This document shows, one piece after another, positions 8,577 through 18,678 of a stretch of 64,000 nucleotides of DNA (positions are counted from its first letter, which is position 1; each line of letters begins with the position of its first letter). Under the pieces are notes generated by a model, which saw only the letters and a list, made by a program, of their open reading frames with translations, did no database searches and was not told the origin of the DNA. A program made the translations under genes and the position numbers. The stretch is from Saccharopolyspora rosea (GTDB lineage Bacteria > Actinomycetota > Actinomycetes > Mycobacteriales > Pseudonocardiaceae), in assembly GCF_025643595.1 (NCBI RefSeq), contig NZ_CP102826.1, positions 2,294,001 to 2,358,000 of the forward strand. The letters run 5' to 3'.

Positions 8577-10466
8577 TCAGCCGACCTCGACGAGCACGCC
8601 GCGGAGGAAGTCGAGGAGCTCGTGGTGGGCGTCGAGGGGGAGGACGTTCGCGACGTGCTGGTCCGGCCGGACGACCACGAGGGCGCCGCGGTCCCGGTCC
8701 AGTCCGCGCCGGTCGAAGATGTCGGTGGCCGGGTCGGGGCAGAAGACCTTCTCGTAGTCGACGAGTTCGAACGGGCCCTTGCGGGGGAGCAGGACCGGCG
8801 GCAGGTCCTCGACGGTGACGTCGCGGTGTCCCTGCTGGAGCACCGTCCGCACGTCGATCACCGAGTCGGGGTCGGTGCCAGGCGGGGTGAACCGGGCGAT
8901 CGGGGAGTCCACTGAGGACAGGAACGCGGCGAGTTCCCGCAGCCGGGAGTCGGCTGCGCCCGGGTGAGCCCGGTCGGCGAACGCGTAGAGGCGCCAGGCG
9001 CCGTCCGCCCGGGCCGCGTGCCCGAGGTGCATCGGCTTGGCGTCGGCGAGCCGTACGACCGGTGCGGAGTGGAACCGCATCCCGATGGGGAAGCCCTCGG
9101 CGAGGTGCTGGTGGACCGAACGAGCGGTCAGGGGGGAGGGCTCGTAGCGGACCGCGACCCCGGCGGTGAACCGGCCTTGTTCGCGGAAGTAGTGCTGGAA
9201 CCGCTCCGGGTCGGCGTCGCGGTCCTGGCGGGCGCTGAACAGCGCGGCGAACTCGCGGTCGAAGTCGATGAGCTGCTGGGCGACCTTCTGCCGCTCGGTC
9301 GAATAGGTGCGCAGGATTTCGGGCCGCGACGTGCCGCGGAGCACGGTGCCGAGCTTCCAGCCGAGGTTCCAGGCGTCGGCCATCGAGACGTTCATGCCCT
9401 GCCCGGCCTTCGCGCTGTGCGTGTGGCAGGCGTCGCCGGCGATGAAAACCCTCGGCGGGTCCCCGTTCTCGGCGTCGTCGAAGCGGTCGCACAGCCGCTG
9501 GCCGATCTCGTAGACCGCCCACCAGCCGACGTGTTTCACGTCGATCGTGTAGGGGTGCAGGATCCGGTTGGCGACCGCGGCGAGCTTGTCCGGCGTCACG
9601 CTGCGCTCGCGCAGCATCTCGGCGTCGCGGTCGTTGTCCAGCTCGATGTAGAGCCGGACCAGGTAGCCGCCTTCGCGCGGGATGACCAGGATGCTGCCCT
9701 GCTCGGAGTGGATCGCGGATTTGAGCCGGATGTCGGGGAAGTCGGTGACGGCCAGGACGTCCAGCACGCCCCACGACTGGTTGGTCGCCTCGCCTTCGAG
9801 GCGGCGGCCGATCGCCTGCCGGGTGGTGCTGCGCGAGCCGTCGCAGCCCACGACGTACCGGGCGCGGATGGTGGAGGTCTGCCCGGTCGGCTCGAAGCCC
9901 TCGACGTGCTGCAGCGTGACCTCGACCGGGTGCTGGGCGGTGGGGTCGGGGTCGACCCGGACGTCGGTGGCGTGCAGCCCGTAGCAGGGTTCGGCGCGGG
10001 TGGCGGAGCGGCGCATGTGGTCGCGCAGGTAGGCCAGCATCCGCGCCTGGTTGACGATCATGTGCGGCATCTCGGAGAGGTCGTCCTCGACGTCGTTGAT
10101 GCGTCCGGTGCGGACGATCGAGGAGCTGTCCGCGGGGTCCGGCCGCCAGAAGGTCACCTCGTTGACCTGGTAGCCCTCGTGGACGAGCTGGTCGGCCAGG
10201 CCGAACGCCTCGAACATCTCCACGGTGCGGCACGCGACGCCGTCGGCCTGGCCGACTTCGAGCGGTCCGTCGCGGCGGTCCACGATCACGGTGTGGATCT
10301 CGGGGAACTCGGCGAGCTGGGCGGCCAGCACGAGCCCGGCCGGACCGCAGCCGATGATCACCACATCGGCCGTGTCCGGCAGGCCCGCCGGACGCTCGGA
10401 CAGGGACGGGTGGGGGGCCGCGACGAACGGGTCCCCGGGTTGGTAGCCGTCGAGGTAGAACTGCAC
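8577..10466 (-). CDS. Phenol 2-monooxygenase-like FAD hydroxylase (MobA family)
   Basis: 629 residues. N-terminal FAD Rossmann motif GCGPAGL (about 38-44), DG motif in VGCDGSRSTTRQ, and GD motif in IAGDACHTHSAKAGQGMN. A C-terminal thioredoxin-like dimerisation domain (about 450-629) completes the layout of fungal-type phenol hydroxylase and 3-hydroxybenzoate 4-hydroxylase. The length fits that group. NADPH-dependent ortho-hydroxylation of a phenolic substrate is expected; no ring-cleavage dioxygenase is nearby. A palindromic site lies about 90 bp upstream of its ATG. Confidence 0.9.
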   Translation of the reverse strand: MQFYLDGYQPGDPFVAAPHPSLSERPAGLPDTADVVIIGCGPAGLVLAAQLAEFPEIHTVIVDRRDGPLEVGQADGVACRTVEMFEAFGLADQLVHEGYQVNEVTFWRPDPADSSSIVRTGRINDVEDDLSEMPHMIVNQARMLAYLRDHMRRSATRAEPCYGLHATDVRVDPDPTAQHPVEVTLQHVEGFEPTGQTSTIRARYVVGCDGSRSTTRQAIGRRLEGEATNQSWGVLDVLAVTDFPDIRLKSAIHSEQGSILVIPREGGYLVRLYIELDNDRDAEMLRERSVTPDKLAAVANRILHPYTIDVKHVGWWAVYEIGQRLCDRFDDAENGDPPRVFIAGDACHTHSAKAGQGMNVSMADAWNLGWKLGTVLRGTSRPEILRTYSTERQKVAQQLIDFDREFAALFSARQDRDADPERFQHYFREQGRFTAGVAVRYEPSPLTARSVHQHLAEGFPIGMRFHSAPVVRLADAKPMHLGHAARADGAWRLYAFADRAHPGAADSRLRELAAFLSSVDSPIARFTPPGTDPDSVIDVRTVLQQGHRDVTVEDLPPVLLPRKGPFELVDYEKVFCPDPATDIFDRRGLDRDRGALVVVRPDQHVANVLPLDAHHELLDFLRGVLVEVG

Positions 10467-10553
10467 CGGTCTTGCTCCTCAGGGGCGTCGGACTGCCCGG
10501 GTCCCGGGGGGCCGGGCAGCGGTGCGTCCATCGTGCGGCAGTGACACCTCTGA

Positions 10554-10568
10554 AGAACAGCGCGTTCT
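10554..10568 (-). promoter_or_regulatory. AGAAC-N5-GTTCT inverted repeat upstream of the hydroxylase
   Basis: Perfect 5-bp arms with a 5-bp spacer, in the 156-bp gap between the MFS stop (10623) and the hydroxylase start (10466). The size and symmetry suit a dimeric one-component regulator. No regulator gene is adjacent, so its binder is unknown. Confidence 0.45.
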
Positions 10569-10622
10569 GCCATGAGGAACCAGCTCGGGCGCCGGTGCGG
10601 CGGGCGGTCGAGTGCGCGCCGT

Positions 10623-12119
10623 TCAGGGCCCCGATCGCTCGGCGACCTCCGGTGCACGTTCCGCTGCCCGCCCGCCCGGAGGCGCCGCCTGCCGGGGGAA
10701 CCAGGCGACCACGAAGGCTCCGGCGAGCAGCGCGAACCCGGCCAGGGTCAGCATCGTGGTGTCGAGCGAGGCGGTGAAGTGGTCGACGACCGCCAGCCGC
10801 TGTTCCGGCGCGGTCGTGGTGCGCAGCGCGGCGGCCACCGTGGAGGCACCCGGAGTCGGGGAGTCCGCGGTGAACAGAGCGGTGATGAGGCTGCCCGCCA
10901 GCGCGATCCCCAGTGCGCTGCCGAGCTCGCGGGCGAGGCTCTGCAGCCCGGAGCCGACCCCGGCCTGCTCGGCGGGCAGGGCGGAGACCATGCCGTGCGA
11001 GAGCAGCGGGGTGGCCAGTCCGCATCCGGCGGCGGCGAGCCCGGCGCCCGCCGCGTACAGCGGGTACGGACTCGTCCTATCCACAGTGGACAACACGAGC
11101 AGTCCCGCCGCCTGCACGGCGACTCCGGCCGCGACCGTCCACCTGCGACCGAGCAGCCGCTCGACGGCGACCCCGCAGCGCGGCGCGAGCAGCAGCGCGG
11201 CGGCCATCGGAAGCAGCCGCACGCCCGCTCCGAACGGCGAACAGCCCTGCGCGTACTGGAGGAACTGCCCGTTGACGTAGAAGACGCCGAACATGCCGAC
11301 GAACAGCAGTGCGAGCCCGAGCGCGCTGGACCGCACGGCCGGGATCGCGAACAGGCGCGGCGAGAGCATCGGGTGCTCGCTCCGGAGCCCGTGCCAGGTC
11401 CAGCAGGCGAGCAGCGCGACCGCGACACCGGTTCCGGCCAGCACCTCCGCGCTCGTCCAGCCGGTCTGCGGCCCGGCGGTGATGCCGAACAGCAGCGCGA
11501 CGATCCCGCCGGTCAGCAGGAGCGCGCCGAGCGGGTCGACCGGCCTGCGGTGCCGGGGCACCACCGGTGCGACCAGGGCGACCAGCCCGGCCGCCGCCGC
11601 GGACAGCGGAACGACGCAGACGAACAGCGAACGCCAGGTGCCCAGTTCGATCGCCGCGCCGCCGCCCACGTTGCCGAGCACGGCGGCCAGCCCGGTCATC
11701 GACGCCCAGACCGAGATGAGCCTGGGGCGTTGCCCGGCGTCGGCGTCGGCGATCAGCAGCGCCAGCGTCGTCGGCAGCACCGCCGCGGCCCCGGCGCCGC
11801 TGAGCATCCGGCCCGCGATGAGGAACTGCACCTGCGGCGCGAGCGCGCAGATCGCCGAGCCCAGCGCGAACACGAGCATCCCGCTGACCAGCACGCCCTT
11901 GCGGCCCCAGCGGTCCGCGAGCGCGCCGGCGGGGATCAGCAGGCACGCGAACACCGCCACGTAGCCGTCGACGACCCACACCACCTCGGTCGCCGACGGG
12001 TGCAACGCGCTGGTGTGCAGCGACGGGATGGCCAGGTTCACCGCCGAGACCATGCCGACCACCAGGGTCACGCACAGGCACATCACCGCGGTGCGGGCCG
12101 AAGTCGTCGCCGCTCGCAC
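10623..12119 (-). CDS. MFS drug transporter, DHA2 (14-TM) family
   Basis: 498 residues with about 14 hydrophobic helices. The MFS loop motif is seen in GALADRWGRKGVLV after TM2, and a motif-C-like Gly-rich TM5 follows in LGNVGGGAAIE. A GTG at 12119 is preceded by GAGGAGG; the frame stays open upstream, but that extension is basic and poorly hydrophobic. Proton-coupled efflux of a small hydrophobic compound is expected. It lies upstream of the aromatic hydroxylase on the same strand and could export a related compound. Confidence 0.9.
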   Translation of the reverse strand: MRAATTSARTAVMCLCVTLVVGMVSAVNLAIPSLHTSALHPSATEVVWVVDGYVAVFACLLIPAGALADRWGRKGVLVSGMLVFALGSAICALAPQVQFLIAGRMLSGAGAAAVLPTTLALLIADADAGQRPRLISVWASMTGLAAVLGNVGGGAAIELGTWRSLFVCVVPLSAAAAGLVALVAPVVPRHRRPVDPLGALLLTGGIVALLFGITAGPQTGWTSAEVLAGTGVAVALLACWTWHGLRSEHPMLSPRLFAIPAVRSSALGLALLFVGMFGVFYVNGQFLQYAQGCSPFGAGVRLLPMAAALLLAPRCGVAVERLLGRRWTVAAGVAVQAAGLLVLSTVDRTSPYPLYAAGAGLAAAGCGLATPLLSHGMVSALPAEQAGVGSGLQSLARELGSALGIALAGSLITALFTADSPTPGASTVAAALRTTTAPEQRLAVVDHFTASLDTTMLTLAGFALLAGAFVVAWFPRQAAPPGGRAAERAPEVAERSGP

Positions 12120-12213
12120 GGGTCCTCCTCGTCGTCTCGCCGTCCGATCGCCGGTCCGCCGCGGAACCTGAGCCGGTCCGCTGGCATCCCGCGCCGACCC
12201 TAGGCGAAATCGT

Positions 12214-12229
12214 GTTACGGCGATGTAAC
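12214..12229 (-). promoter_or_regulatory. GTTAC-N6-GTAAC inverted repeat upstream of the MFS gene
   Basis: A 16-bp inverted repeat with 5-bp arms about 95 bp upstream of the transporter start. It is plausible as an operator for a TetR- or MarR-type repressor, but no regulator gene is adjacent. The rest of 12230-12524 shows no gene or clear repeat. Confidence 0.4.
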
Positions 12230-12524
12230 GCCACCTCTCTGGCCTGCGAAAACGCTGTGACCAGCGGGAGTTCGCGCGCTGCGCCGGAGTTGCGCCACCC
12301 CGTCCTGGACGGCGCGCTGCGGTCATGCCCGCGCGGCGTGCGGGGGTGTCGTCCTCGTGGGCCTGGACCTGCGCTGGGCACCGCCACCCGGACGCCCACC
12401 TCCGGTCCGCGCGTCGGCGGGTTCACCGGCTGGCTGCTCACCGGAGCAGACAGCGGCTTCGCCGCCTGCCGCGCCCCGGGCACCGCATGACGCTCGTCCA
12501 CACTGGACAGAAGGTGTGCTCGGG

Positions 12525-15356
12525 TCAGCGCACGGCGGCGGGTTCGTCCACCGGTTCCTTCGTGCTGACGCGCGCGACAGCGCACCAGTCGGGCATCGCG
12601 TCCGGGGCGTTGAGCATGCGCCAGATCCGGTCCCGCGAGAACGGCGTCTCGTAGGGGCGGACGCCGACCGCGCGACGAATGGCGTTGCCCAGGGCGGCCG
12701 GGACCGGGTTGAAGGGGCTCTCGCTCATCGACTTCGCCCCGAACGGTCCGAGGTCGTCGAATGTCTCGGCGAAGTGCACCTCGGTCTCCGGGACATCGGC
12801 CATCTGGGGGATCCGGTAGGTGCGCAGCACCGGAGTCAGCAGGGTGCCCTACGAATCGACCACGACCTCCTCGTACAGCGACGCGCCGATGGCCTGGGCC
12901 ACGCCGCCTTCCACCTGCCCGCGGCACTGCTCCGGGTTCAGCACGGTGCCGGCGTCCGCGGCCTGCACCGAGTGCAGGATCCGCACCGCGCCGGTGCGGG
13001 TGTCGACCGCGACGCGGAACGCCTGCACGTTCCAGGCCAGCGAACGGACTTCGCCGAACTCGTCCCCTCGCGCGAACGCGGCGTCGCCGTCCCGGTTGGC
13101 CTCGGGGCAGGCGCGGATGACCTCCGGGAAACCGACGACCCGCTCCGGGGTGCGGATGCCGTCGGCGAACAACGAGCAGGCCGCGGGATCGGTGCCGGTG
13201 ATCTCGGCGGCGACGCGGAGCAGGAGAGTGCGCAGCGCGGTCGCGGCCGCGTGCAACGCCTTGCCCGCCACGGTGGTGCCGGCCGACGCGAACGCGCCGG
13301 TGTCGTAGACGGCGCCGTCGGTGTCGGAGTTGGTCAGCCGCACCCGGTCCAGCTCGGTCGACATGGTGGTCGCGACGATCTGGGTGTGCACGGTCGTGGT
13401 GCCGTTGCCGAACTCGCTGGTGCCCACGCCCGCGACGTAGGTGCCGTCGGGCCGCACCGACAGCGTGGTCCGGGAAACGTGCCCGCGGGGAGCCATCGTC
13501 GCGATCATCGCGACCGCCATTCCCTCGCCGGTCCGCCAGTGCTCGCCCTCCGGAGCCGGCACGCCGTTGCCGCGGGCGAGCGCCCGCTGGGCGAGGTCCA
13601 GGCACTGGTCGAGGCCGTAACTGCCGCAGACCAGCCCGTCATCGGCCGGGTGGGCCTCCACGAGGGGGTCGCCGTCGCGGACCGCGTTGATGCGCCGCAG
13701 CTCGAACGGGTCGATGTCGAGGGCGAGCGCGAGTTCGTCCATTGCGGACTCGACGCCGAGGACGACCTGGCCGAGGCCGTAGCCGCGGAAGGCGCCGGAC
13801 GGGATGTTGTTGGTGTACACCGCCTCGGCGTCGACCCGCTTCACCGGCGCGTTGTACAGGCTGATCGACTCGGCGCAACCGTGGAACAGCACGCCCGGCG
13901 CGTGGTTGCCGTAGGCCCCGGTGTCGGCGAGCACGTCCAGCTTGATCGCGGTGAGCCTGCCGCTGCGCTCGGCCCCGAGGGCGACCCGGACGCGGAACGG
14001 GTGCCGCACCGACGTGCGCTGGAACTCCTCCGGCCTGCTCAGCTCGTACACCGCGGGTTTTCCGGTGCGCAGCACCACGAGCGCGACGAGGTCCTCGGCG
14101 AACATCTCCTGCTTGCCGCCGAAACCGCCGCCGACCCGCTTGGTGAAGACCCGCACCCGTTCCTCGGGCAGGTCGAGCAGCCGGCACAACGTGCGGCGGG
14201 TCAGGAACGGGACCTGGGAGCTGGTGCGGATCACCAGTCTGCCGTCCTCGTCGAGCCAGCCGAGGCTGCCGTGGGTCTCCAGCTGCGCGTGCGAGACCCG
14301 TTGGGTGCGCCATTCCCCGCGCACGGTGACGTCGGAGTCCGCGAGCGCCTGGTCGACGTCGCCGCCGACACCGTCGTGGATGCAGGCCACCACGTTGCGC
14401 GCCACGTCCTCCGGCAGTTCCTCGTCCGGCTGGTCGCTGTCGAGCAGCTCCGGGTGCAGCACGGGTGCGCCCGGCGACCTGGCCAGCTCCGGGTCGTGGA
14501 CCGACGGCAGGACGTCGTAGGTGACCTCGATGAGGCGGCAGGCCGCCTCGGCGACGGCCGCGGTGGTCGCGGCGACGGCCGCGACCCGCTGCCCCTTGAA
14601 GCGCACCACGTCGTCGAGGACGCGGGTGTCGTGCGGGTCGTCGGTGCGGTGTTCGTGCTGCGCCGTGGAGAAGCGGGTCCGCGGCGCGCTGCGGTGGTCC
14701 AGGACGAGTTCGACACCGGGCAGCTGCTCGGCCCGCGTGGTGTCGATGTCGACGATGCGGGCGTGCGCGTGCGGGGAACCGAGCACGCGGATGTGCAGCG
14801 CGCCCGGCAACTCCACGTCGAAGGTGTACGGCTCGGTGCCGGTGACGACGCGTCCGGCAGCGGGCGGGTTCGCCGAGGTCCCGATGGCCGCCTGCCGGCC
14901 GGAGCGGGGCGCCCGGTCGGCGCCGCCGGTCACGCCCTGCCCGATGGCCTGCCGGATCGAGCGGTACCCGGTGCAGCGGCACAGGCTGCCCTTCATCAGC
15001 CGGGGCAGGTCGTCGAGCTGGTCGGCCGACAGCGTCGACGCCGTGACGATCATGCCCGCGGTGCAGAAACCGCACTGGAAGCCGAAGTTGTCGACGAACG
15101 CCTGCTGCATCGGATGCGGGTCGTCGACGGTTCCCAGGCCGGAGACGGTGGTGACCGAGCGCCCCTCGGCGCGCCGAGCCGGGTAGAGGCACGAGTGCAC
15201 CGGTTCGCCGTCGACCAGCACCGCGCAGGCACCGCAGTCGCCCGCGTCGCACCCCTTCTTGACCTCGAAGTGCGCCTGGTCGCGCAGGAAGGTGCGCAGG
15301 CACTGCCCGGCCCGCGGGGTGCCGGTGCAGGGGTCACCGTTGATGTTCAGCTCCAC
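12525..15356 (-). pseudogene. Xanthine dehydrogenase-type iron-sulfur/molybdopterin fusion subunit with an internal amber stop
   Basis: The reading frame runs 944 codons from a GTG at 15356 but carries TAG at 12849-12851. The N-terminal part (about 1-145) has the plant-type 2Fe-2S cysteines (CDAGDCGAC) and the second 2Fe-2S site ([19 protein letters not shown]); the molybdopterin-binding domains follow. Codons after the stop continue the family in the same frame (LRTYRIPQ, FGAKSMSES) and hold the region with the conserved catalytic Glu. The 835-residue product would lack it. The start overlaps the FAD-subunit stop. A recent nonsense mutation or a sequencing error is likely; re-initiation at the GTG at 12830 is possible but lacks a ribosome binding site. 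Confidence 0.85.
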
Positions 15357-16156
15357 GGCAGCAGCTCCTGTCGGATCTCCTCGACCAGCACGGCGCTGAC
15401 GGCGCGACGCCAGTCGGCGGTGCCCATCGGATCGGTGTAGTAGCCCTCGGCGTCCTGCGCGTCCGCGCGCAACCGAGCGGAGGTGGGCAGGCAGGGGTAG
15501 CGCAGCACCACCGGGCGCAGGGTGGCGGCGGTGATGGTGAACACCGCGGCACCGGACTCGTCGAGCCGACCGGTGAGCACCGCCGCACTGCGGCCGATCT
15601 CGGCCAACGCGATCTTGCGGAATCCGGTGCGAGCCCGCAGCGCGTGGGCGGGGATGTCGATGCAGCGCAGCACGTCGCCGTCCGCGAGCGCGTTGGTCCC
15701 GTTCCCGGTGCTGATGTCGGCGACCGGGATCGCGTACTCACCACCGTCAGCGGTCCAGATCAGCGCGGTGGCGTCCAGGGCGACGGCCAGCGACACCATG
15801 GCCGCCGCGGCGTAGGAGCGGCAGATGTTCCCGCCGACCGTCGCGACGTTCCAGATCTTGAAGGAGGCGAGCAGCGCGGTGGCGGCCAGGAAGAAGATCG
15901 GGTGCGCCGCCCAGCCTTCGCGCGGCCGGATCCGGGACAGTTCAGCGATCGTGCAGGTGGCTCCGATGCGCAGGCCCTCGGCCGTGTCCTCGATCGACGG
16001 CCACCCCATGGTCGTCAGGTCGACCAGCCCGGTCCTGCTCGGCTGGGGCTCGGAGAACAGCCAGGTGCCACCAGCGAGGAAGGTTTCGCCCGGTGCCAGC
16101 AGGAGGTCCTCGCGCCTGCGCGCTCGGCGCAACGTCTCGACGGTGTTCAGGTCCAC
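15347..16156 (-). CDS. Xanthine dehydrogenase FAD-binding subunit
   Basis: 269 residues of the PCMH-type FAD fold. FAD loops are visible in LAGGTWL near residue 27 and in [10 protein letters not shown] around residue 112. The C-terminal CO dehydrogenase flavoprotein-type domain follows ([16 protein letters not shown]). GTG at 16156 with AGGCGAGG upstream. It passes electrons from the Fe-S clusters of the overlapping downstream subunit to NAD+. Divergent from the PucR regulator, as is common for purine-catabolic operons. Confidence 0.88.
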   Translation of the reverse strand: MDLNTVETLRRARRREDLLLAPGETFLAGGTWLFSEPQPSRTGLVDLTTMGWPSIEDTAEGLRIGATCTIAELSRIRPREGWAAHPIFFLAATALLASFKIWNVATVGGNICRSYAAAAMVSLAVALDATALIWTADGGEYAIPVADISTGNGTNALADGDVLRCIDIPAHALRARTGFRKIALAEIGRSAAVLTGRLDESGAAVFTITAATLRPVVLRYPCLPTSARLRADAQDAEGYYTDPMGTADWRRAVSAVLVEEIRQELLPWS

Positions 16157-16345
16157 AGCGCACCTCGCCTCCGCGTGCGCCGCCGGCGTCGGCGGCTCGG
16201 GGATGCGCCGAGTAGACCGTCCCGGGGATGCCGCCCGCCACGGTCGTCGCACACGAATTGCTGCGCCTGGACTCGGTCGATCATCCGAACCGGCCGGTAG
16301 GAACGTCTCTCCGCCGGGGCCGGGGATCTGGTATTGGTAGGTCCC

Positions 16346-17854
16346 GTGCTGGTGAAGCAGGTGCTGGAACTCGCCGATCTCGGTGTGGCGCCGCTGTGGG
16401 TGCCCGACCACGCGCTGGAACGCACCGCCACCGGTGTCAACACGGCCGACATGGCGAACCCGGCGACCTACCTGTCGCCGGGCGAGATCGTGCTGACCGG
16501 CCTGGTCTGGTGGCAGCCGCACCACCGCGGGACGGCGCGGGCGTTCGTCGCGGCTGTCCGGGCCGCGGGCGCGGTCGCGCTCATCGCCGGTGAAGGTGTG
16601 CACGGCCGGGTCCCGGACGAGCTCGTGGACGCGTGCCGGCACCACGAGCTCCCGCTGTTCTCGGTACCGCAGAACACCACGTTCCGGACCATCCTCGACC
16701 GGATCTACCTGCGGCTGTGGGCCGACCTGCGCGAATCCGACGCCCCGGCACTGCCGTCGACGGTCAAGGACGAACTCCTCGAAGGCATCGCCCGGGACGC
16801 CCCGCTCGACGACGTGCTCGCCACGGCGGTCGAACGCCTCGGGCTGGCGGACCTCGCGCTCGCATCCGCCGCCGGTCGGGTGATCGCCGACAGCACCCCG
16901 CACGTCGCCGGCGGCCCGGGGGACACCTGCGTGCCGGTCGGACCGGGGCCCAGATCTCCGTTCGACGGTTGGTTCCTGCGCACGACCCGAGCGGTCACCG
17001 CGCGGCATCGGCCGGTGCTCGACGAGCTCGCCGCCCTGCTGTCCACGAGGCTGGCGCAGCACCGGGAACGGCTCGCCGAGCAGGGCGCGGCAGCCGGTGC
17101 GCTGCTCACCGCCCTCGACGCGGAGGACACCGCGGCGATACCCGACGTGGTGCGCGCATGCGGCCTGCCCACCGGCACCGACCTGACCCCGCTCGTGGTG
17201 AGAACGCCCGGTGCGCCGACCACCTGGGCGGTCGATGCCGCCCACGAGCTGCTCGCGGCGTGCGCGGCGCGGTTCGCCGCGTGCGAGGGCGGATCCGGTG
17301 AGTCGATCGTCGTCGCCGCCGCGCCGCCGGGCCAGCTCGTCCAGCGGGTCCGCGAACACCTGCCGACCCTGCAGCGCCTCCTCGACGGCGACCCCGCCAT
17401 CGCGGTCGGCATCGGCCCGAGCGCCGATCCCCGCGACCTCGCCGCAGCCCTGCGCAGCGCCCGCTACGCCGCGGACGCCGCCGAAAGGCGACCGACCTCG
17501 ACCACGCGGGCGTGCGCCGTCCCGGAAATGACGAACCTGCACGCCCTGCTGGAGGGCCTGCCCGCAGCCGTGTCGCAAGCCTTCCGGGCGAGCACCATCG
17601 GCCCGGTCACCGGATACGACGCCGCGAAAGGCACCCGACTGCTGGAGACGTTGCAGACCTTCCTGGACAACGGCGCGTCATGGACCCGCACCGCAGCAGC
17701 CATGCACCTGCACGTGAACACCATCCACTACCGCATCGAGCGGGTGGAAGCGCTCACCGGCCGCCGCGTCGCGGACCCGCACGACCAGATCGACCTGCAC
17801 GCCGCGCTCATCCTGCACCAGCACACCACCACGCACCCCGCCGCAGCACCGTAG
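16346..17854 (+). CDS. PucR-family transcriptional regulator
   Basis: About 502 residues. The N-terminal PucR domain (about 1-125) holds DLGVAPLWV and LSPGEIVLTG. A linker follows, then a C-terminal PucR helix-turn-helix with TLQTFLDNGASWTRTAAAMHLHVNTIHYRI (given here only to identify positions 17652-17738). Members activate purine degradation genes. It sits 189 bp from, and divergent to, the XDH operon, its likely target. GTG 16346 is chosen; an in-frame TTG at 16334 is the alternative. Confidence 0.9.
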   Translation: MLVKQVLELADLGVAPLWVPDHALERTATGVNTADMANPATYLSPGEIVLTGLVWWQPHHRGTARAFVAAVRAAGAVALIAGEGVHGRVPDELVDACRHHELPLFSVPQNTTFRTILDRIYLRLWADLRESDAPALPSTVKDELLEGIARDAPLDDVLATAVERLGLADLALASAAGRVIADSTPHVAGGPGDTCVPVGPGPRSPFDGWFLRTTRAVTARHRPVLDELAALLSTRLAQHRERLAEQGAAAGALLTALDAEDTAAIPDVVRACGLPTGTDLTPLVVRTPGAPTTWAVDAAHELLAACAARFAACEGGSGESIVVAAAPPGQLVQRVREHLPTLQRLLDGDPAIAVGIGPSADPRDLAAALRSARYAADAAERRPTSTTRACAVPEMTNLHALLEGLPAAVSQAFRASTIGPVTGYDAAKGTRLLETLQTFLDNGASWTRTAAAMHLHVNTIHYRIERVEALTGRRVADPHDQIDLHAALILHQHTTTHPAAAP

Positions 17855-18059
17855 CCGAACCGGACGAGCCCCCGGCCGAATCACCGCTCGGGCGGCCGAA
17901 TACTGCGTGCTGGCGGTTCACTCCTGCCTTCTGGGTGCGGTATGACTCGAAAACGATCGCGGGACGGTTCGCGACCTGCGGTCCGAGGTTTCCACCCGGT
18001 GCCGCGACGCCGAACACCTTGATCACGTGCTGACCGGCCGCTACGACTGAGGAGCACTG

Positions 18060-18536
18060 GTGACCCGACTCGCCGTGACCGGCCATCGAGGGCTGCCGCA
18101 GCGGACCATCGAGCTGGTGCGCGCGGCTCTCCGCGCGGAATTGGAGAAGTACGAAGGCCCCGTGGTGGGGGTGAGTTGCCTCGCCGACGGTGCGGATGCG
18201 CTGTTCGCCCGGGCCGTGCTCGATCGCGGTGGAACGCTCGTCGTCATCGTTCCGGCGGTCAACTACCGCGACGCGCTCCCCGAGGACCACCACGCCACGT
18301 ACGACGACCTGCTCAGCCGCGCCTCGGAGGTGGTCCGGCTCGATTTCCCCGACTCCACCTCCGAATCGCACATGACCGCCAGCATCGAGATGATCGGGAT
18401 GGCGGACGAACTCATCGCGGTCTGGGACGGCGAGCCGGCTCGGGGCTACGGCGGCACCGCCGACGTCGTGGACGCCGCACGAGAACGCGGTGTCCCGGTC
18501 ACCGTCATCTGGCCGCCGGGCTCCGCACGGGACTAG
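18060..18536 (+). CDS. SLOG/Rossmann-fold nucleotide-binding-like protein
   Basis: 158 residues. The N-terminal TRLAVTGHRGLP and the SCLADGADALFARAVL helix resemble SLOG-superfamily proteins that bind nucleotide-derived ligands. A late YGGTADVVDAARERG segment gives a second nucleotide-facing loop. GTG start with GAGGAG upstream. No partner gene is adjacent, and function is unknown; related orphan proteins are common in actinomycetes. Confidence 0.75.
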   Translation: MTRLAVTGHRGLPQRTIELVRAALRAELEKYEGPVVGVSCLADGADALFARAVLDRGGTLVVIVPAVNYRDALPEDHHATYDDLLSRASEVVRLDFPDSTSESHMTASIEMIGMADELIAVWDGEPARGYGGTADVVDAARERGVPVTVIWPPGSARD

Positions 18537-18572
18537 GGAGTGGCAAGTGGCGAGACCGCTCACCGAAAGAGG

Positions 18573-18590
18573 AAGCGGCTGACGCCGCTT
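18573..18590 (+). terminator. Perfect 7-bp stem-loop downstream of the SLOG gene
   Basis: AAGCGGC-TGAC-GCCGCTT, 36 bp after the stop at 18536. A 7-bp GC-rich stem with a 4-nt loop but no T-tract after it, so it may be a weak or Rho-assisted terminator. Confidence 0.45.
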
Positions 18591-18678
18591 GTAAAACACG
18601 CGCTTGCGTTGCGCGAGTCGTGGAGTGCAGGAGCGCGGCGTCCGGAGTGGACGCTCGCACCGCCGATAGGGTGTCGGC

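Noticed and set aside
12357..15440. Very long plus-strand ORF (1027 codons) opposite the XDH genes
   Set aside because: It is antisense to a clear molybdenum enzyme, has no domain resemblance and an Arg/Gly/Val-rich composition typical of high-GC shadow frames.
1..17854. A secondary-metabolite cluster built from P450, FAD monooxygenases, methyltransferase and MFS
   Set aside because: Genes are on mixed strands with separate promoters, and no polyketide, peptide or terpene core enzyme is present in this part.
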